From Paucidesulfovibrio longus DSM 6739 (GTDB lineage Bacteria; Desulfobacterota; Desulfovibrionia; Desulfovibrionales; Desulfovibrionaceae): a stretch of DNA of 64,000 nt. Under the pieces are notes generated by a model that was not told the DNA's origin, ran no database searches, and saw only the letters and a program-made list of their open reading frames with translations. Below are positions 7,318 through 14,151 of the stretch, in pieces. Positions within the stretch are counted from its first letter, which is position 1. Each line of letters begins with the position of its first letter. Location of the stretch: the NCBI RefSeq assembly GCF_000420485.1, contig NZ_ATVA01000012.1, forward strand, positions 1 to 64,000. The letters are read 5' to 3'. A program made the translations under genes and the position numbers.

Positions 7318-7597
7318 CGGTTTCTCCATATCCTGCATAACTGGATAATAATGTCACTATATAATACAGAGCTTATATATTTTGTCAATCAATCCCAGAA
7401 ACCACTGAATCCAAGACACAGAAAGGCCCAACCTGTTTTTCAGGCTGGCTTTCCTGAAAGTTGTTCTGCATTGCCTTGGGATTTATAGAACGCTCAAGAG
7501 GGCAATTTTCGTAGCTACTCGGTCAATGCCCCTAATTCAGTCGCCCGGCCTTAACGTGCTTTATTTTCCGTTTTCTGAGACGCCCCCTATAATACCC
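7318..7597. other. Divergent regulatory interval between arsR and merR
   Basis: Besides the arsR promoter and operator (7358-7388) and the mer operator (from 7598), this stretch holds no gene. The region 7390-7590 shows no further recognised signal. Confidence 0.5.
7358..7388 (-). promoter_or_regulatory. arsR operon promoter with overlapping palindromic operator
   Basis: On the minus strand TTGACA (7388-7383) is followed after 17 bases by ATTATA (7365-7360), a near-consensus sigma-70 promoter. A perfect inverted repeat TATATAA-N8-TTATATA (7358-7364 and 7373-7379) covers the spacer and -10, where an ArsR-type repressor would be expected to bind. Confidence 0.65.
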
Positions 7598-7628
7598 TTG
7601 ACACCGTACCATGGTACGGTACCTATCC
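7598..7628 (+). promoter_or_regulatory. merO: mer promoter/operator 1 (MerR type)
   Basis: TTGACA (7598-7603), a 19-bp spacer and CTATCC (7623-7628) form the overlong-spacer promoter typical of MerR regulation. The spacer contains the perfect 18-bp palindrome ACCGTACCA-TGGTACGGT (7603-7620). It drives merR and the whole rightward operon, since merR is the first gene here rather than being divergent. Confidence 0.85.
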
Positions 7629-7648
7629 TTTTAGACAAGGAGGAGTGA

Positions 7649-8047
7649 ATGAACCAGCTGACAATCGGCCAGGCCGCAAAGCTCTCCGGCGTCGGCGTCG
7701 AAACGATCCGCTTTTACGAGCGCCAGGGACTCATCGAACAACCGCCCAAACCAGACAACGGCTTCCGCCGCTACCCTCCGGAAACGGTCCGGAAAATCCG
7801 CTTCATCCGGCGGGCCAAGGAGATCGGCTTTTCCCTCCGGGAGATTCATGAATTGCTCGGTTTTTATTTCGATACGCAAACCAGCTGCGAAGACGTCCGG
7901 GATCAAGCGAAGATCAAGATCGCCGATATGGAGGCCAGAATTGCTGCCCTGGGAAAAATGAAGACCGCCCTGCAGGCCCTGGTCGATGAATGCGGAACCC
8001 GGGAGGGCGAGTGCCCCATTCTGGAAACCCTGGCCGAGGACTACTGA
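7649..8047 (+). CDS. merR: Mercuric resistance regulator MerR
   Basis: The protein of 132 aa has the MerR helix-turn-helix (TIGQAAKLSGVGVETIRFYE) and dimerisation helix. Three Cys lie at the positions used for Hg(II) binding: one in TSCEDV and two in the loop DECGTREGECPI. It represses mer in the absence of mercury and activates by DNA distortion when Hg(II) binds. The AAGGAGG site precedes the ATG. It is the first gene of the operon, so it is probably autoregulated through the palindrome at 7603-7620. Confidence 0.93.
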   Translation: MNQLTIGQAAKLSGVGVETIRFYERQGLIEQPPKPDNGFRRYPPETVRKIRFIRRAKEIGFSLREIHELLGFYFDTQTSCEDVRDQAKIKIADMEARIAALGKMKTALQALVDECGTREGECPILETLAEDY

Positions 8048-8060
8048 GGAAGGAACAAGC

Positions 8061-8714
8061 ATGACGACGGCCGAAACTCTTTATCGTTTGCACGGCCTGC
8101 TGCCCTTGAAGGAACGCCAGCTACGCCTTTCGCAGATCGAGGTGAAATTGCACCAGGCGATCCTGCACTCCTTCGTGGAGCGGGGCCGGCCCTTGGCGAA
8201 GGGGGAAATCTCCCGGTCGCTAGATGCAGCGAACCCCGATACCCTTCTGGATCGCCTGCGTGCCTGTGACCTGGTCGTCCTTGACGGCCGAGGAGAGGTG
8301 GTCGGAGCCTACCCCTTCACCATAGAAAAGACCCATCACGTGGTGGAGGTCAACGGCCACCGACTTCAGGCCATGTGCGCTCTCGATGCCCTGGCGGTCA
8401 GTCCGATGTTCGATTTGGAGGTGCAGATCCATTCCCGTTGTGCATCGAGCCAAGTACCGATCCGCCTACTGCAGCGGGACCTTGAGCTGCTTGAGATGGA
8501 ACCGTCGGAGGATCTGCTGCTGGGCATCCACTGGCAGGAGGCCACAACCTGTGCCGCCCACAGCCTGTGTCGGGAGATGGTTTTTCTGAAAGACCTCGAT
8601 GCCGCCATGCGTTGGCAGAAGATAGCCCCCGAGGTCAGGGAACTGTTCGGGCCTCAGGAGGCGGCCCGGATCGCCGCGCAATTCTTCATGCCCCTTTTGC
8701 AGGAGGTGACCTAA
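8061..8714 (+). CDS. merB: Organomercurial lyase MerB
   Basis: MerB cleaves the C-Hg bond of organomercurials to release Hg(II) for MerA. The 217-aa sequence has the family catalytic motif MCALDALA (C106, D109) and further Cys at 164 and 170 (TTCAAHSLC), candidates for the second catalytic Cys. The N-terminal winged-helix-like region is present. The ATG at 8061 follows GAGGAAGGAACAAGC. It lies 13 bp after merR. Its presence makes this a broad-spectrum mercury operon able to handle methylmercury, relevant to anaerobes living with mercury methylators. Confidence 0.92.
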   Translation: MTTAETLYRLHGLLPLKERQLRLSQIEVKLHQAILHSFVERGRPLAKGEISRSLDAANPDTLLDRLRACDLVVLDGRGEVVGAYPFTIEKTHHVVEVNGHRLQAMCALDALAVSPMFDLEVQIHSRCASSQVPIRLLQRDLELLEMEPSEDLLLGIHWQEATTCAAHSLCREMVFLKDLDAAMRWQKIAPEVRELFGPQEAARIAAQFFMPLLQEVT

Positions 8715-8741
8715 ATGACAGCCCTGAAAGGAGAGACTTCC

Positions 8742-9110
8742 ATGAAAACTGACCCGTCGGGAGGAAAAAGACTCATCGGCTTTGGCCTTATCGGCGCGGT
8801 GGTGTCCGGCATTCTCGCCTCGGCCTGCTGCATCGGTCCGCTTCTGCTGGTCTTTCTCGGAATCGGCAGCGCCGGTGCCTTGACCGCCCTTGAACCGTAC
8901 CGCCCATATATGATGGCCCTGACCTTTCTGTTCCTCGGCGGGGCGTTCTATTTTACCTATCGCAAACCGAAAGCCGCCGGATGCGAAGAAAGTGAAGCCT
9001 GCTGCAAAAACGGCGGCAGGAAATTCCAGAAGATCATGCTGTGGATTGCCGCCGTGTTTGCCTTGGCCATGCTGTTTTCCCCGCAGATTCTGCTGGCTCT
9101 GCTTGACTGA
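8742..9110 (+). CDS. merT: Mercuric ion transporter MerT
   Basis: This inner-membrane Hg(II) importer has 122 aa and three TM helices. The first helix carries the vicinal Cys pair in SACCIGPLLL. A second Cys cluster (AAGCEESEACC) sits in the cytoplasmic loop between helices 2 and 3. It would accept Hg(II) from MerP and pass it to MerA. The start at 8742 has AGGAG about 8 bases upstream; an upstream ATG at 8715 lacks such a site. It lies between merB and merP. Confidence 0.9.
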   Translation: MKTDPSGGKRLIGFGLIGAVVSGILASACCIGPLLLVFLGIGSAGALTALEPYRPYMMALTFLFLGGAFYFTYRKPKAAGCEESEACCKNGGRKFQKIMLWIAAVFALAMLFSPQILLALLD

Positions 9111-9125
9111 AAGGAGATGCGCATC

Positions 9126-9485
9126 ATGAAAAAAGTCTGGCAAATTGCTGCGACCACGATCCTCTTGGGCGACCTGACCATAGCCCCCATGACCTTGCCT
9201 GCCTCCTGCGGTTGTTCAACCACCTGTGGCGTGACAAGCGCCCATGCGGCGGAAAGCCAGACCGTCGATTTGGCTCTGGAGGGGCTGACTTGCGCATCCT
9301 GCAAATTTGCGGTCAAGGCGGCGCTGAAACGTTTGGACGGGGTTGAGCAGGTGGACGTCAACTATGAAGAACGCAAGGCTACGGTCGTTTACGATCCCGA
9401 GAAAGTGACGCCGCAGCAACTGGTCGATGCGGTCAATGCGACCGGCTTCCATGCGGAACTTCGATCATCAGCGGACGAAAAGTGA
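9126..9485 (+). CDS. merP: Periplasmic mercury-binding protein MerP
   Basis: The 119-aa precursor has a signal peptide (about residues 1-38, AHAAE cleavage region). The mature part is a heavy-metal-associated (HMA) domain with the metal loop LTCASCKF. It scavenges Hg(II) in the periplasm for MerT. The signal-peptide region itself holds extra Cys (SCGCSTTCG), which is unusual. The ATG at 9126 lies 9 bases after AGGAG; another ATG at 9117 overlaps that site. Confidence 0.9.
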   Translation: MKKVWQIAATTILLGDLTIAPMTLPASCGCSTTCGVTSAHAAESQTVDLALEGLTCASCKFAVKAALKRLDGVEQVDVNYEERKATVVYDPEKVTPQQLVDAVNATGFHAELRSSADEK

Positions 9486-9513
9486 CCTTTTACCACCAAC
9501 GGGGGAAATCTTG

Positions 9514-9759
9514 ATGCCATTTATCTGCTACTGCTTCGAACATACCGAAGCTGAGATTCGTTCCGACGTGCTGGAACACGCCGGCCACAGCGAAATCCTG
9601 GAGACCATTTTGGCCGCCAAAAAGCAAGGGGCCTGTCAATGTGCCGAAAAGCATCCGGAGAGACGCTGATGCCTGGGAGACGTCCACCGTGTTGTGGATG
9701 CCGCCAGAAAAGAGCTGATAAACCACAAGGAGGCTGATTGTGACGACAAGCAACTATGA
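9514..9759 (+). CDS. CopZ-like 2Fe-2S metallochaperone domain, predicted selenoprotein (UGA = Sec)
   Basis: The frame starts MPFICYCFEHTEAEIRSDVL after GGGGGAAA and meets UGA at 9667-9669. Stopping there leaves 51 aa and cuts the domain just before its last cysteines. Reading UGA as selenocysteine gives RR-U52-C53-LGDVHRVVDAARKEL and a stop at 9757-9759 (81 aa). Relatives of the BFD/CopZ N-terminal type have CxC ... CxC ... CCLGDV, so the UGA aligns with the first Cys of the final pair. Other ligand Cys are C5, C7, C41 and C43. A SECIS-like hairpin follows. The gene lies between merP and merA and overlaps merA by 20 bp. A role in delivering Hg(II) or electrons to MerA is an inference. Confidence 0.82.
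9681..9700 (+). promoter_or_regulatory. Candidate bacterial SECIS element 2
   Basis: CGUCCAC (9681-9687) pairs with GUGGAUG (9694-9700) over 7 bp, including one G-U pair, around the loop CGUGUU. The loop begins 18 nt after the UGA and has G at its second position, matching accepted bacterial SECIS criteria. It is inside the reading frame. Confidence 0.7.
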
Positions 9760-11149
9760 CCTCATCATCCTCGGTGGCGGCGCGGCAGCTTTTGCTGCGG
9801 CGACTGAAGCTGATCGCCAAAATCTGCGTACGATCATCATTAATGCCGGTCTTCCCCTGGGTGGTACCTGCGTCAACGTCGGCTGCGTGCCGAGCAAGCA
9901 CCTGCTGGCGCTGGGGAAAAACCTGCATCATCCGGCTCATCCCGATTTTCCCAGTGTCGAAGCGGTCACTCCATCCTTCGATTTCCCACGGGCCATGGCC
10001 GACAAGGATGCACTGGTCAATGCGTTGCGGCAGCAGAACTATCAGGATGTTCTGGACAGTTTTCAACAGGTTGAATATTTGGAAGGACGCGGCAAGTTGA
10101 TTGATGCCCATATGGTCGAGGCCGCCAGGAAAAAACTGACCGGCGACAAGATCCTGATCGCCACCGGCAGCTCCACCAAAATTCCTCCTTTTAAAGGTCT
10201 GGAAGAAACCGGCTACCTGACCCACATCGAGGCCTTGGAATTGCAGCGACTCCCTGCGTCTTTGGTCATCTTTGGGGCCGGATTTCTCGCCCTGGAATTT
10301 GCCCAGATTTTCAACCGGATGGGAACTCGGGTGACCCTGGTGGCGCGAGCCCCGCGCATCCTGCGTATCCAGGAACCAGAAATATCCGTTGCCCTGCGCG
10401 GCTATTTTGAAGCGGAGGGGATCGAGATTGTCACCGAAGCCGGGGTGCAGGAGATCTGCAAAGGTCAAAACGGCAAACAAGTGGCCCTGACCACTCCCAG
10501 TGGGGAGCGCCGGTTGGAAACCGAAGAAATTCTGGTCGCCACCGGCGTCCGTGGCAATATCGACGGACTCGGTTTGGGGCAGGTCGGCGTTGCCACCGAA
10601 CATGGCGAGCGGATCGCAGTGAATGAACATCTGCAGACCAGCGTGCCGCATATCTATGCCGCCGGTGACGTCACCGGCAGAATACAACTGGAAACTGTCG
10701 CGGCCAAGGAAGGGAAAATAGCCGTTGAGAATGCCTTCGCCGATGCGGGCAAAGTCCTCGATTTCCAGAGCATCCCCTATGCCGTATTCACCGACCCGGA
10801 AGTAGCCAGCGTCGGCATGACCGAAGCGGAGTATGTGGCCATTTACGGCACCTGCTCCTGCCGGACGGTCAGCCTCGACCGGGTTCCCCGCGCCGTTGCG
10901 GTCAGGGATACGCGGGGTCTCTTGAAGATGGTGGCACATCACGAAACGGGGCAGGTGATGGGAGTACACCTCCTGGCCCCCAACGCCTCGGAGATGATCC
11001 ACGAGGCGGTGCTGGCGGTCAAACACGGCTTGAGTGTGGACGACCTGATCGATACCGTGCACGTCTTTCCGACCTACAGCGAGGCGATCAAGATCGCCGC
11101 TCAGGCCTTCCGCCGGAACATCTCAACCATGAGCTGCTGTGTGGAATAG
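9740..11149 (+). CDS. merA: Mercuric reductase MerA (short form, no N-terminal HMA domain)
   Basis: This flavin disulfide oxidoreductase reduces Hg(II) to Hg(0) with NADPH. The FAD motif is LIILGGGAAAFAAA at the N-terminus. The redox Cys pair is GGTCVNVGCVPSK (C44, C49). The NAD(P) motif is VIFGAGFLALEFAQ. The C-terminal vicinal Cys pair that delivers Hg(II) is SCC (466-467) in MSCCVE. The length of 469 aa shows that the NmerA metallochaperone domain is absent. The GTG start at 9740 has AAGGAGG upstream and overlaps the end of the predicted selenoprotein, suggesting translational coupling. Confidence 0.94.
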   Translation: MTTSNYDLIILGGGAAAFAAATEADRQNLRTIIINAGLPLGGTCVNVGCVPSKHLLALGKNLHHPAHPDFPSVEAVTPSFDFPRAMADKDALVNALRQQNYQDVLDSFQQVEYLEGRGKLIDAHMVEAARKKLTGDKILIATGSSTKIPPFKGLEETGYLTHIEALELQRLPASLVIFGAGFLALEFAQIFNRMGTRVTLVARAPRILRIQEPEISVALRGYFEAEGIEIVTEAGVQEICKGQNGKQVALTTPSGERRLETEEILVATGVRGNIDGLGLGQVGVATEHGERIAVNEHLQTSVPHIYAAGDVTGRIQLETVAAKEGKIAVENAFADAGKVLDFQSIPYAVFTDPEVASVGMTEAEYVAIYGTCSCRTVSLDRVPRAVAVRDTRGLLKMVAHHETGQVMGVHLLAPNASEMIHEAVLAVKHGLSVDDLIDTVHVFPTYSEAIKIAAQAFRRNISTMSCCVE

Positions 11150-11161
11150 GGAGAAGAGGTG

Positions 11162-11386
11162 ATGAGCAAACCCGGCAAACAGTACCGTAACCGCTTTTTC
11201 GCCGCATTGGCCGGTACGGTCGCGGTGGCGCTCTGCTGCTTCACGCTGGCCCTGGTTCTGCTGCTCGCAGGCCTGGGCCTGAGTTCTCTGACCCCCTATC
11301 TCGATATGGTGCTCCTGCCGGCCCTGCTCATTCTGATCATCATCGCCGTGCGTTCCTATCGGAAATGGAAAGCATCCCAAGAGTAG
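11162..11386 (+). CDS. merF: MerF-like mercury transporter lacking the second Cys pair
   Basis: The 74-aa protein has two TM helices. It closely resembles MerF in VALCCFTLALVLLLAGLGLS and LDMVLLPALLIL. The first vicinal Cys pair (ALCCF, helix 1) is present. The usual second pair in the C-terminal tail is missing: the protein ends RKWKASQE before a TAG. Hg(II) hand-off to the cytosol would therefore need another thiol protein. The start at 11162 follows GGGAGAAGAGG. It lies 12 bp after merA. Confidence 0.8.
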   Translation: MSKPGKQYRNRFFAALAGTVAVALCCFTLALVLLLAGLGLSSLTPYLDMVLLPALLILIIIAVRSYRKWKASQE

Positions 11387-11414
11387 GGTGAAACCCCACC
11401 CTGGAAAGGAGCCC

Positions 11415-11927
11415 ATGATGAAACGGATTCTTTTACTGATCACCGGATTGATTCTGCTCACAGCCCCCGCCATGGCCGGAGCAGGTGACGGCAAAACCTT
11501 TCTCATCCACGCCAAAACCTCAATGGATCTGGACGACGCCCAGATCTGCGCCGTGCCCAATGTCGCCTGGACCGCCCTGCAAGAGGGATACAAGGTTGTC
11601 ATCCTGTTCGACGCCAGCGGCGTGACGGCGATCAAGAAGGGGGGTCTGTTCGGCGGCGACCAGACGCCGCTGGACAAGGCGGCGCTTCCGGAGCGCGAAC
11701 GCCTGTCTCTGACCGAACAGCTCGGGGTGCCGCTGGAGAACGTCCCCCACGACTACGGGCAGTACATCCGCTTTTTGAAGGCGAAAGGGGTCGAACTCTA
11801 CGCCAACCGGACCATGATGCTGCTCTACAAGATCGGCGAGGATGAAATCGAACAGACGGTGACCCCCATCGGCTTGAAGAATATGGTGGAACTGTTAGAG
11901 AACCGCGATGTTTATGTAGCCTATTGA
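11415..11927 (+). CDS. Exported DsrE-like protein
   Basis: The 170-aa protein has an N-terminal signal sequence (MKRILLLITGLILLTAPAMA, in two hydrophobic halves). The body resembles the DsrE/DsrF-like fold (ALQEGYKVVILFDASGV ... YIRFLKAKGVELYANRTMM). The sulfur-carrying Cys typical of DsrE is not seen at the usual place; only one Cys is visible (QICAVP). The ATG pair at 11415/11418 follows AAAGGAGCCC. It is the last gene of the first mer operon. A periplasmic role with sulfur or metal is possible but unproven. Confidence 0.65.
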   Translation: MMKRILLLITGLILLTAPAMAGAGDGKTFLIHAKTSMDLDDAQICAVPNVAWTALQEGYKVVILFDASGVTAIKKGGLFGGDQTPLDKAALPERERLSLTEQLGVPLENVPHDYGQYIRFLKAKGVELYANRTMMLLYKIGEDEIEQTVTPIGLKNMVELLENRDVYVAY

Positions 11928-11939
11928 TGGCGGTTCTCC

Positions 11940-12188
11940 TTACTCCAGATCTTTTTTTATCCGGTTATATTCCTCCTCAGTGATCTCTCCTCTGACGTAT
12001 CGGCTCTTGAGAATGTCGAGAGGCGACTGGAGAGGCCTCTCTTCCTTTTCGGATTTTCTCTTGGAAAGAAGCCATTGCACCGTGAAAATGAACCCGACAA
12101 TGGCGAACCCCCAGAGCAGTATCATGAAAATCCAGCCGGCGGCGCCCATCATAGGCATTCCTTCCATCATTCCATTACCGTGCATCAT
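11940..12188 (-). CDS. Small membrane protein with SHOCT domain, Met-rich N-terminus
   Basis: The 82-aa protein starts with a Met/His-rich tract (MMHGNGMMEGMPMMG) that could bind soft metal. One TM segment (GWIFMILLWGFAIVGFIFTV) and a C-terminal SHOCT motif (PLDILKSRYVRGEITEEEY) follow. It is a paralogue in layout of the protein at 5953-6222. It runs opposite to the two mer units that flank it, with its stop 12 bp from that of the DsrE-like gene. Function unknown. Confidence 0.75.
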   Translation of the reverse strand: MMHGNGMMEGMPMMGAAGWIFMILLWGFAIVGFIFTVQWLLSKRKSEKEERPLQSPLDILKSRYVRGEITEEEYNRIKKDLE

Positions 12189-12326
12189 GGCTTATTCCTT
12201 TCTTCTGGCGACTGCCCTCATTTCGTAAACCGAAGGTATCGGTATCAGTTTAACAGGGGCAATCGTGAAACTTAGAAACTTCCTTCCGTCGCGACAGAAT
12301 TCGGGTAGAACTTTAAACATAAACCC

Positions 12327-12357
12327 TTGACTCGGTACCATGGTACCGCCCCTATCC
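12327..12357 (+). promoter_or_regulatory. mer promoter/operator 2 (MerR type)
   Basis: TTGACT (12327-12332), a 19-bp spacer and CTATCC (12352-12357) match promoter 1 in design. The spacer holds the perfect 16-bp palindrome CGGTACCATGGTACCG (12333-12348), whose core CCATGG half-sites are shared with operator 1. Cross-regulation by the two MerR proteins is therefore plausible. Confidence 0.85.
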
Positions 12358-12377
12358 TGTATGAAAAGGAAGGAAGA

Positions 12378-12803
12378 ATGCCCATGAAAGGGTTGACCAT
12401 TGGCCAACTGGCCCAACAGTCCGGAGTGCAAGTGGAAACGGTCAAATTCTACCAGCGTCGCGGACTCATCCAGCAGCCGCCTCGCCCTGAATCAGGGTTC
12501 CGGAAATACTCACCTGAGACGGTGCGGCAGATCCGCTTTATCCGCCGCGCCAAGGAACTCGGATTCTCTTTGCAGGAAATTAGCGAGCTGCTCAGCCTGC
12601 GGGTTGCTCCAGGGACAAGTTGTCGCGAGATCAAGGCCCGGGCCGAAGCCAAACTCGCCGACATCCAACAGAAACAGAGGGATCTGGAGAGGATGGAGAC
12701 AATCCTGCGGCAACTGGCCGAGACCTGTCAGGGCCAGGGGCCGCTCAGCGAATGCCCGATTCTGGGTGCCCTGGATGAAAAGGAGGAAGATGATTCTGGA
12801 TGA
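12378..12803 (+). CDS. merR: Second MerR-family mercury regulator
   Basis: The 141-aa protein has the MerR DNA-binding region (TIGQLAQQSGVQVETVKFYQ) and a long dimer helix. It keeps the three Hg-binding Cys: GTSCREI and the loop ETCQGQGPLSECPI, which is slightly longer than in the first MerR. It leads the second rightward unit and is preceded by its own MerR-type operator. The start at 12378 follows AAGGAAGGAAG. The two MerR proteins are clearly related but not identical, pointing to a duplicated or captured module. Confidence 0.9.
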   Translation: MPMKGLTIGQLAQQSGVQVETVKFYQRRGLIQQPPRPESGFRKYSPETVRQIRFIRRAKELGFSLQEISELLSLRVAPGTSCREIKARAEAKLADIQQKQRDLERMETILRQLAETCQGQGPLSECPILGALDEKEEDDSG

Positions 12804-13257
12804 CAATACCGAAACGATGCCGCCAATTGTTGAACCTCCTGCGCAGACCGGCCCCCAGAGTCGCTGGAATAGGGCAATGGCCGTTGTTACGGCTTTGCTC
12901 AGCGCGGTGGCCGTTAAGCTCACCTGCCCCGCCTGCTGGTCAGCCTATGCGGCCCTGCTCGGCTCGACCGGCGTGGCTGGCTTTGCCTCCATCCCCTATC
13001 TCTTCCCCCTGACTCTACTGAGCTTGCTTCTGGTAACGGCATCGCTCGCTTACGGGGCGAAAAAGCGGCAGGGATATGGACCGCTTCTCCTCGGTTTAGT
13101 GGGGAGCGGGACCATCCTGCTGGGGAATTTTACGGTCGCTTCGATCGCCATGCAGAACGCAGGAGTCGCCGCCTTGGTTGGGGCCTCAATCTGGAACTCA
13201 TGGCCCAGAAGTAAAAGTAATTGCCCGGCCTGCGTCCAAGTGGAAATGGAAGAATGA
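12790..13257 (+). CDS. MerC-like membrane protein with two CPAC motifs
   Basis: The protein has 155 aa and about four TM helices. The first helix contains LTCPACWSAYAALLGSTGVA, and the C-terminal tail has a second CPAC (SNCPACVQVEMEE). These paired-Cys sites resemble mercury transporters of the MerC/MerT type, although I cannot assign it to one family. The ATG at 12790 follows GGAGGAAG and overlaps the merR2 end by 14 bp. Probable role: Hg(II) passage across the inner membrane for the second unit. Confidence 0.65.
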   Translation: MILDDNTETMPPIVEPPAQTGPQSRWNRAMAVVTALLSAVAVKLTCPACWSAYAALLGSTGVAGFASIPYLFPLTLLSLLLVTASLAYGAKKRQGYGPLLLGLVGSGTILLGNFTVASIAMQNAGVAALVGASIWNSWPRSKSNCPACVQVEMEE

Positions 13258-13294
13258 ATCCGGGAAACCTAACAGATACGAAAGGAGAAAAATT

Positions 13295-13564
13295 ATGACC
13301 GCGAAACGTAAAATCGAAGTTTTCACTGCCGGTTGTCAGGTCTGTCAGCAGGCCGTCGAACAGGTCGAACAACTTGCTTGTCCTTCCTGCGAGGTGCAGG
13401 TCCTTGACATGCAGGACACGGCTGTCGCCGCTCGGGCAAAGACACTGGGCATCCGTTCCCTGCCCGCCGTTGCCATTAACGGCCAGCTCGCAGACTGTTG
13501 CTCTGGACGCGGACTGGACGAGAGCAAGCTCAGGGCCGCCGGAATCGGTCAGCCGCTGTCCTGA
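13295..13564 (+). CDS. Small thioredoxin-fold protein with CxxC
   Basis: The 89-aa protein has a glutaredoxin/thioredoxin-like fold: KIEVFTAGCQVCQQAV with CQVC near residue 13, and a cis-Pro-like IRSLPAVAING. Additional Cys pairs (ACPSC, DCC) are present. The ATG follows AAAGGAGAAAAATT. In a mercury unit it could keep thiols reduced or carry Hg(II). It has no signal peptide and is therefore cytoplasmic. It lies 37 bp after the MerC-like gene. Confidence 0.7.
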   Translation: MTAKRKIEVFTAGCQVCQQAVEQVEQLACPSCEVQVLDMQDTAVAARAKTLGIRSLPAVAINGQLADCCSGRGLDESKLRAAGIGQPLS

Positions 13565-13638
13565 GATGAACCGATAGTTGAAGCCGGCCCCCGCAACCAG
13601 TCCAGTCCCGCAGGGTCGGTAGAAGGGAGAAATGTAAA

Positions 13639-14151
13639 ATGGTATGGCGAACGCTTAACACTATCTTGGTCGTGTTGCTTGTCCTGCTCCCGGTGACAGC
13701 AGCAGCCGAAGTTACCCAGGCCGTGGTCTCTGTAGAGGGGATGTCCTGCCCCTTCTGCGCCTTTGGGGTCGAGAAAAAACTCAAGACCGTCGATGGCACA
13801 AGCGAAGTGAAGGTGGACATGAAAGGCGGCACCGCTACCCTGGTTGCCAAAGACGGCAAGTCTCTTGAGATCGGCCAGATCGGCCAAGCGGTCCGGACTG
13901 CTGGATTTACGCCTGGCCGCCTGAGAATCACTGCCATCGGCGTGGTGAAGCAAGAGAATGAGAACCTGTTGTTGGTCGTGCGCAACTCATCTCTGACCAT
14001 CCATTTGCTCAACCTGCCGCTGCCGCTCAAACAGCAGTTGCTGGCCCTGGTGAAATCCGGAGCAGTGGCGAGTCTTTCCGGAACCGTGCATGAGCACGTG
14101 GACGACTTGCCGGCCATGACGCCGGAAACTGTTCTGGAGGTCACGCCATGA
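13639..14151 (+). CDS. Exported HMA-domain protein with C-terminal extension
   Basis: A signal peptide (MVWRTLNTILVVLLVLLPVTAAAE) is followed by a MerP-like heavy-metal-associated domain with loop MSCPFCAFGVEKKL (about residues 37-50). A C-terminal extension of about 70 residues (from ITAIGVVKQENENLLL) is not part of MerP and I do not recognise it. The total is 170 aa. It probably binds Hg(II) in the periplasm. It overlaps the downstream outer-membrane gene by 4 bp (ATGA), suggesting coupled synthesis. Confidence 0.75.
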   Translation: MVWRTLNTILVVLLVLLPVTAAAEVTQAVVSVEGMSCPFCAFGVEKKLKTVDGTSEVKVDMKGGTATLVAKDGKSLEIGQIGQAVRTAGFTPGRLRITAIGVVKQENENLLLVVRNSSLTIHLLNLPLPLKQQLLALVKSGAVASLSGTVHEHVDDLPAMTPETVLEVTP

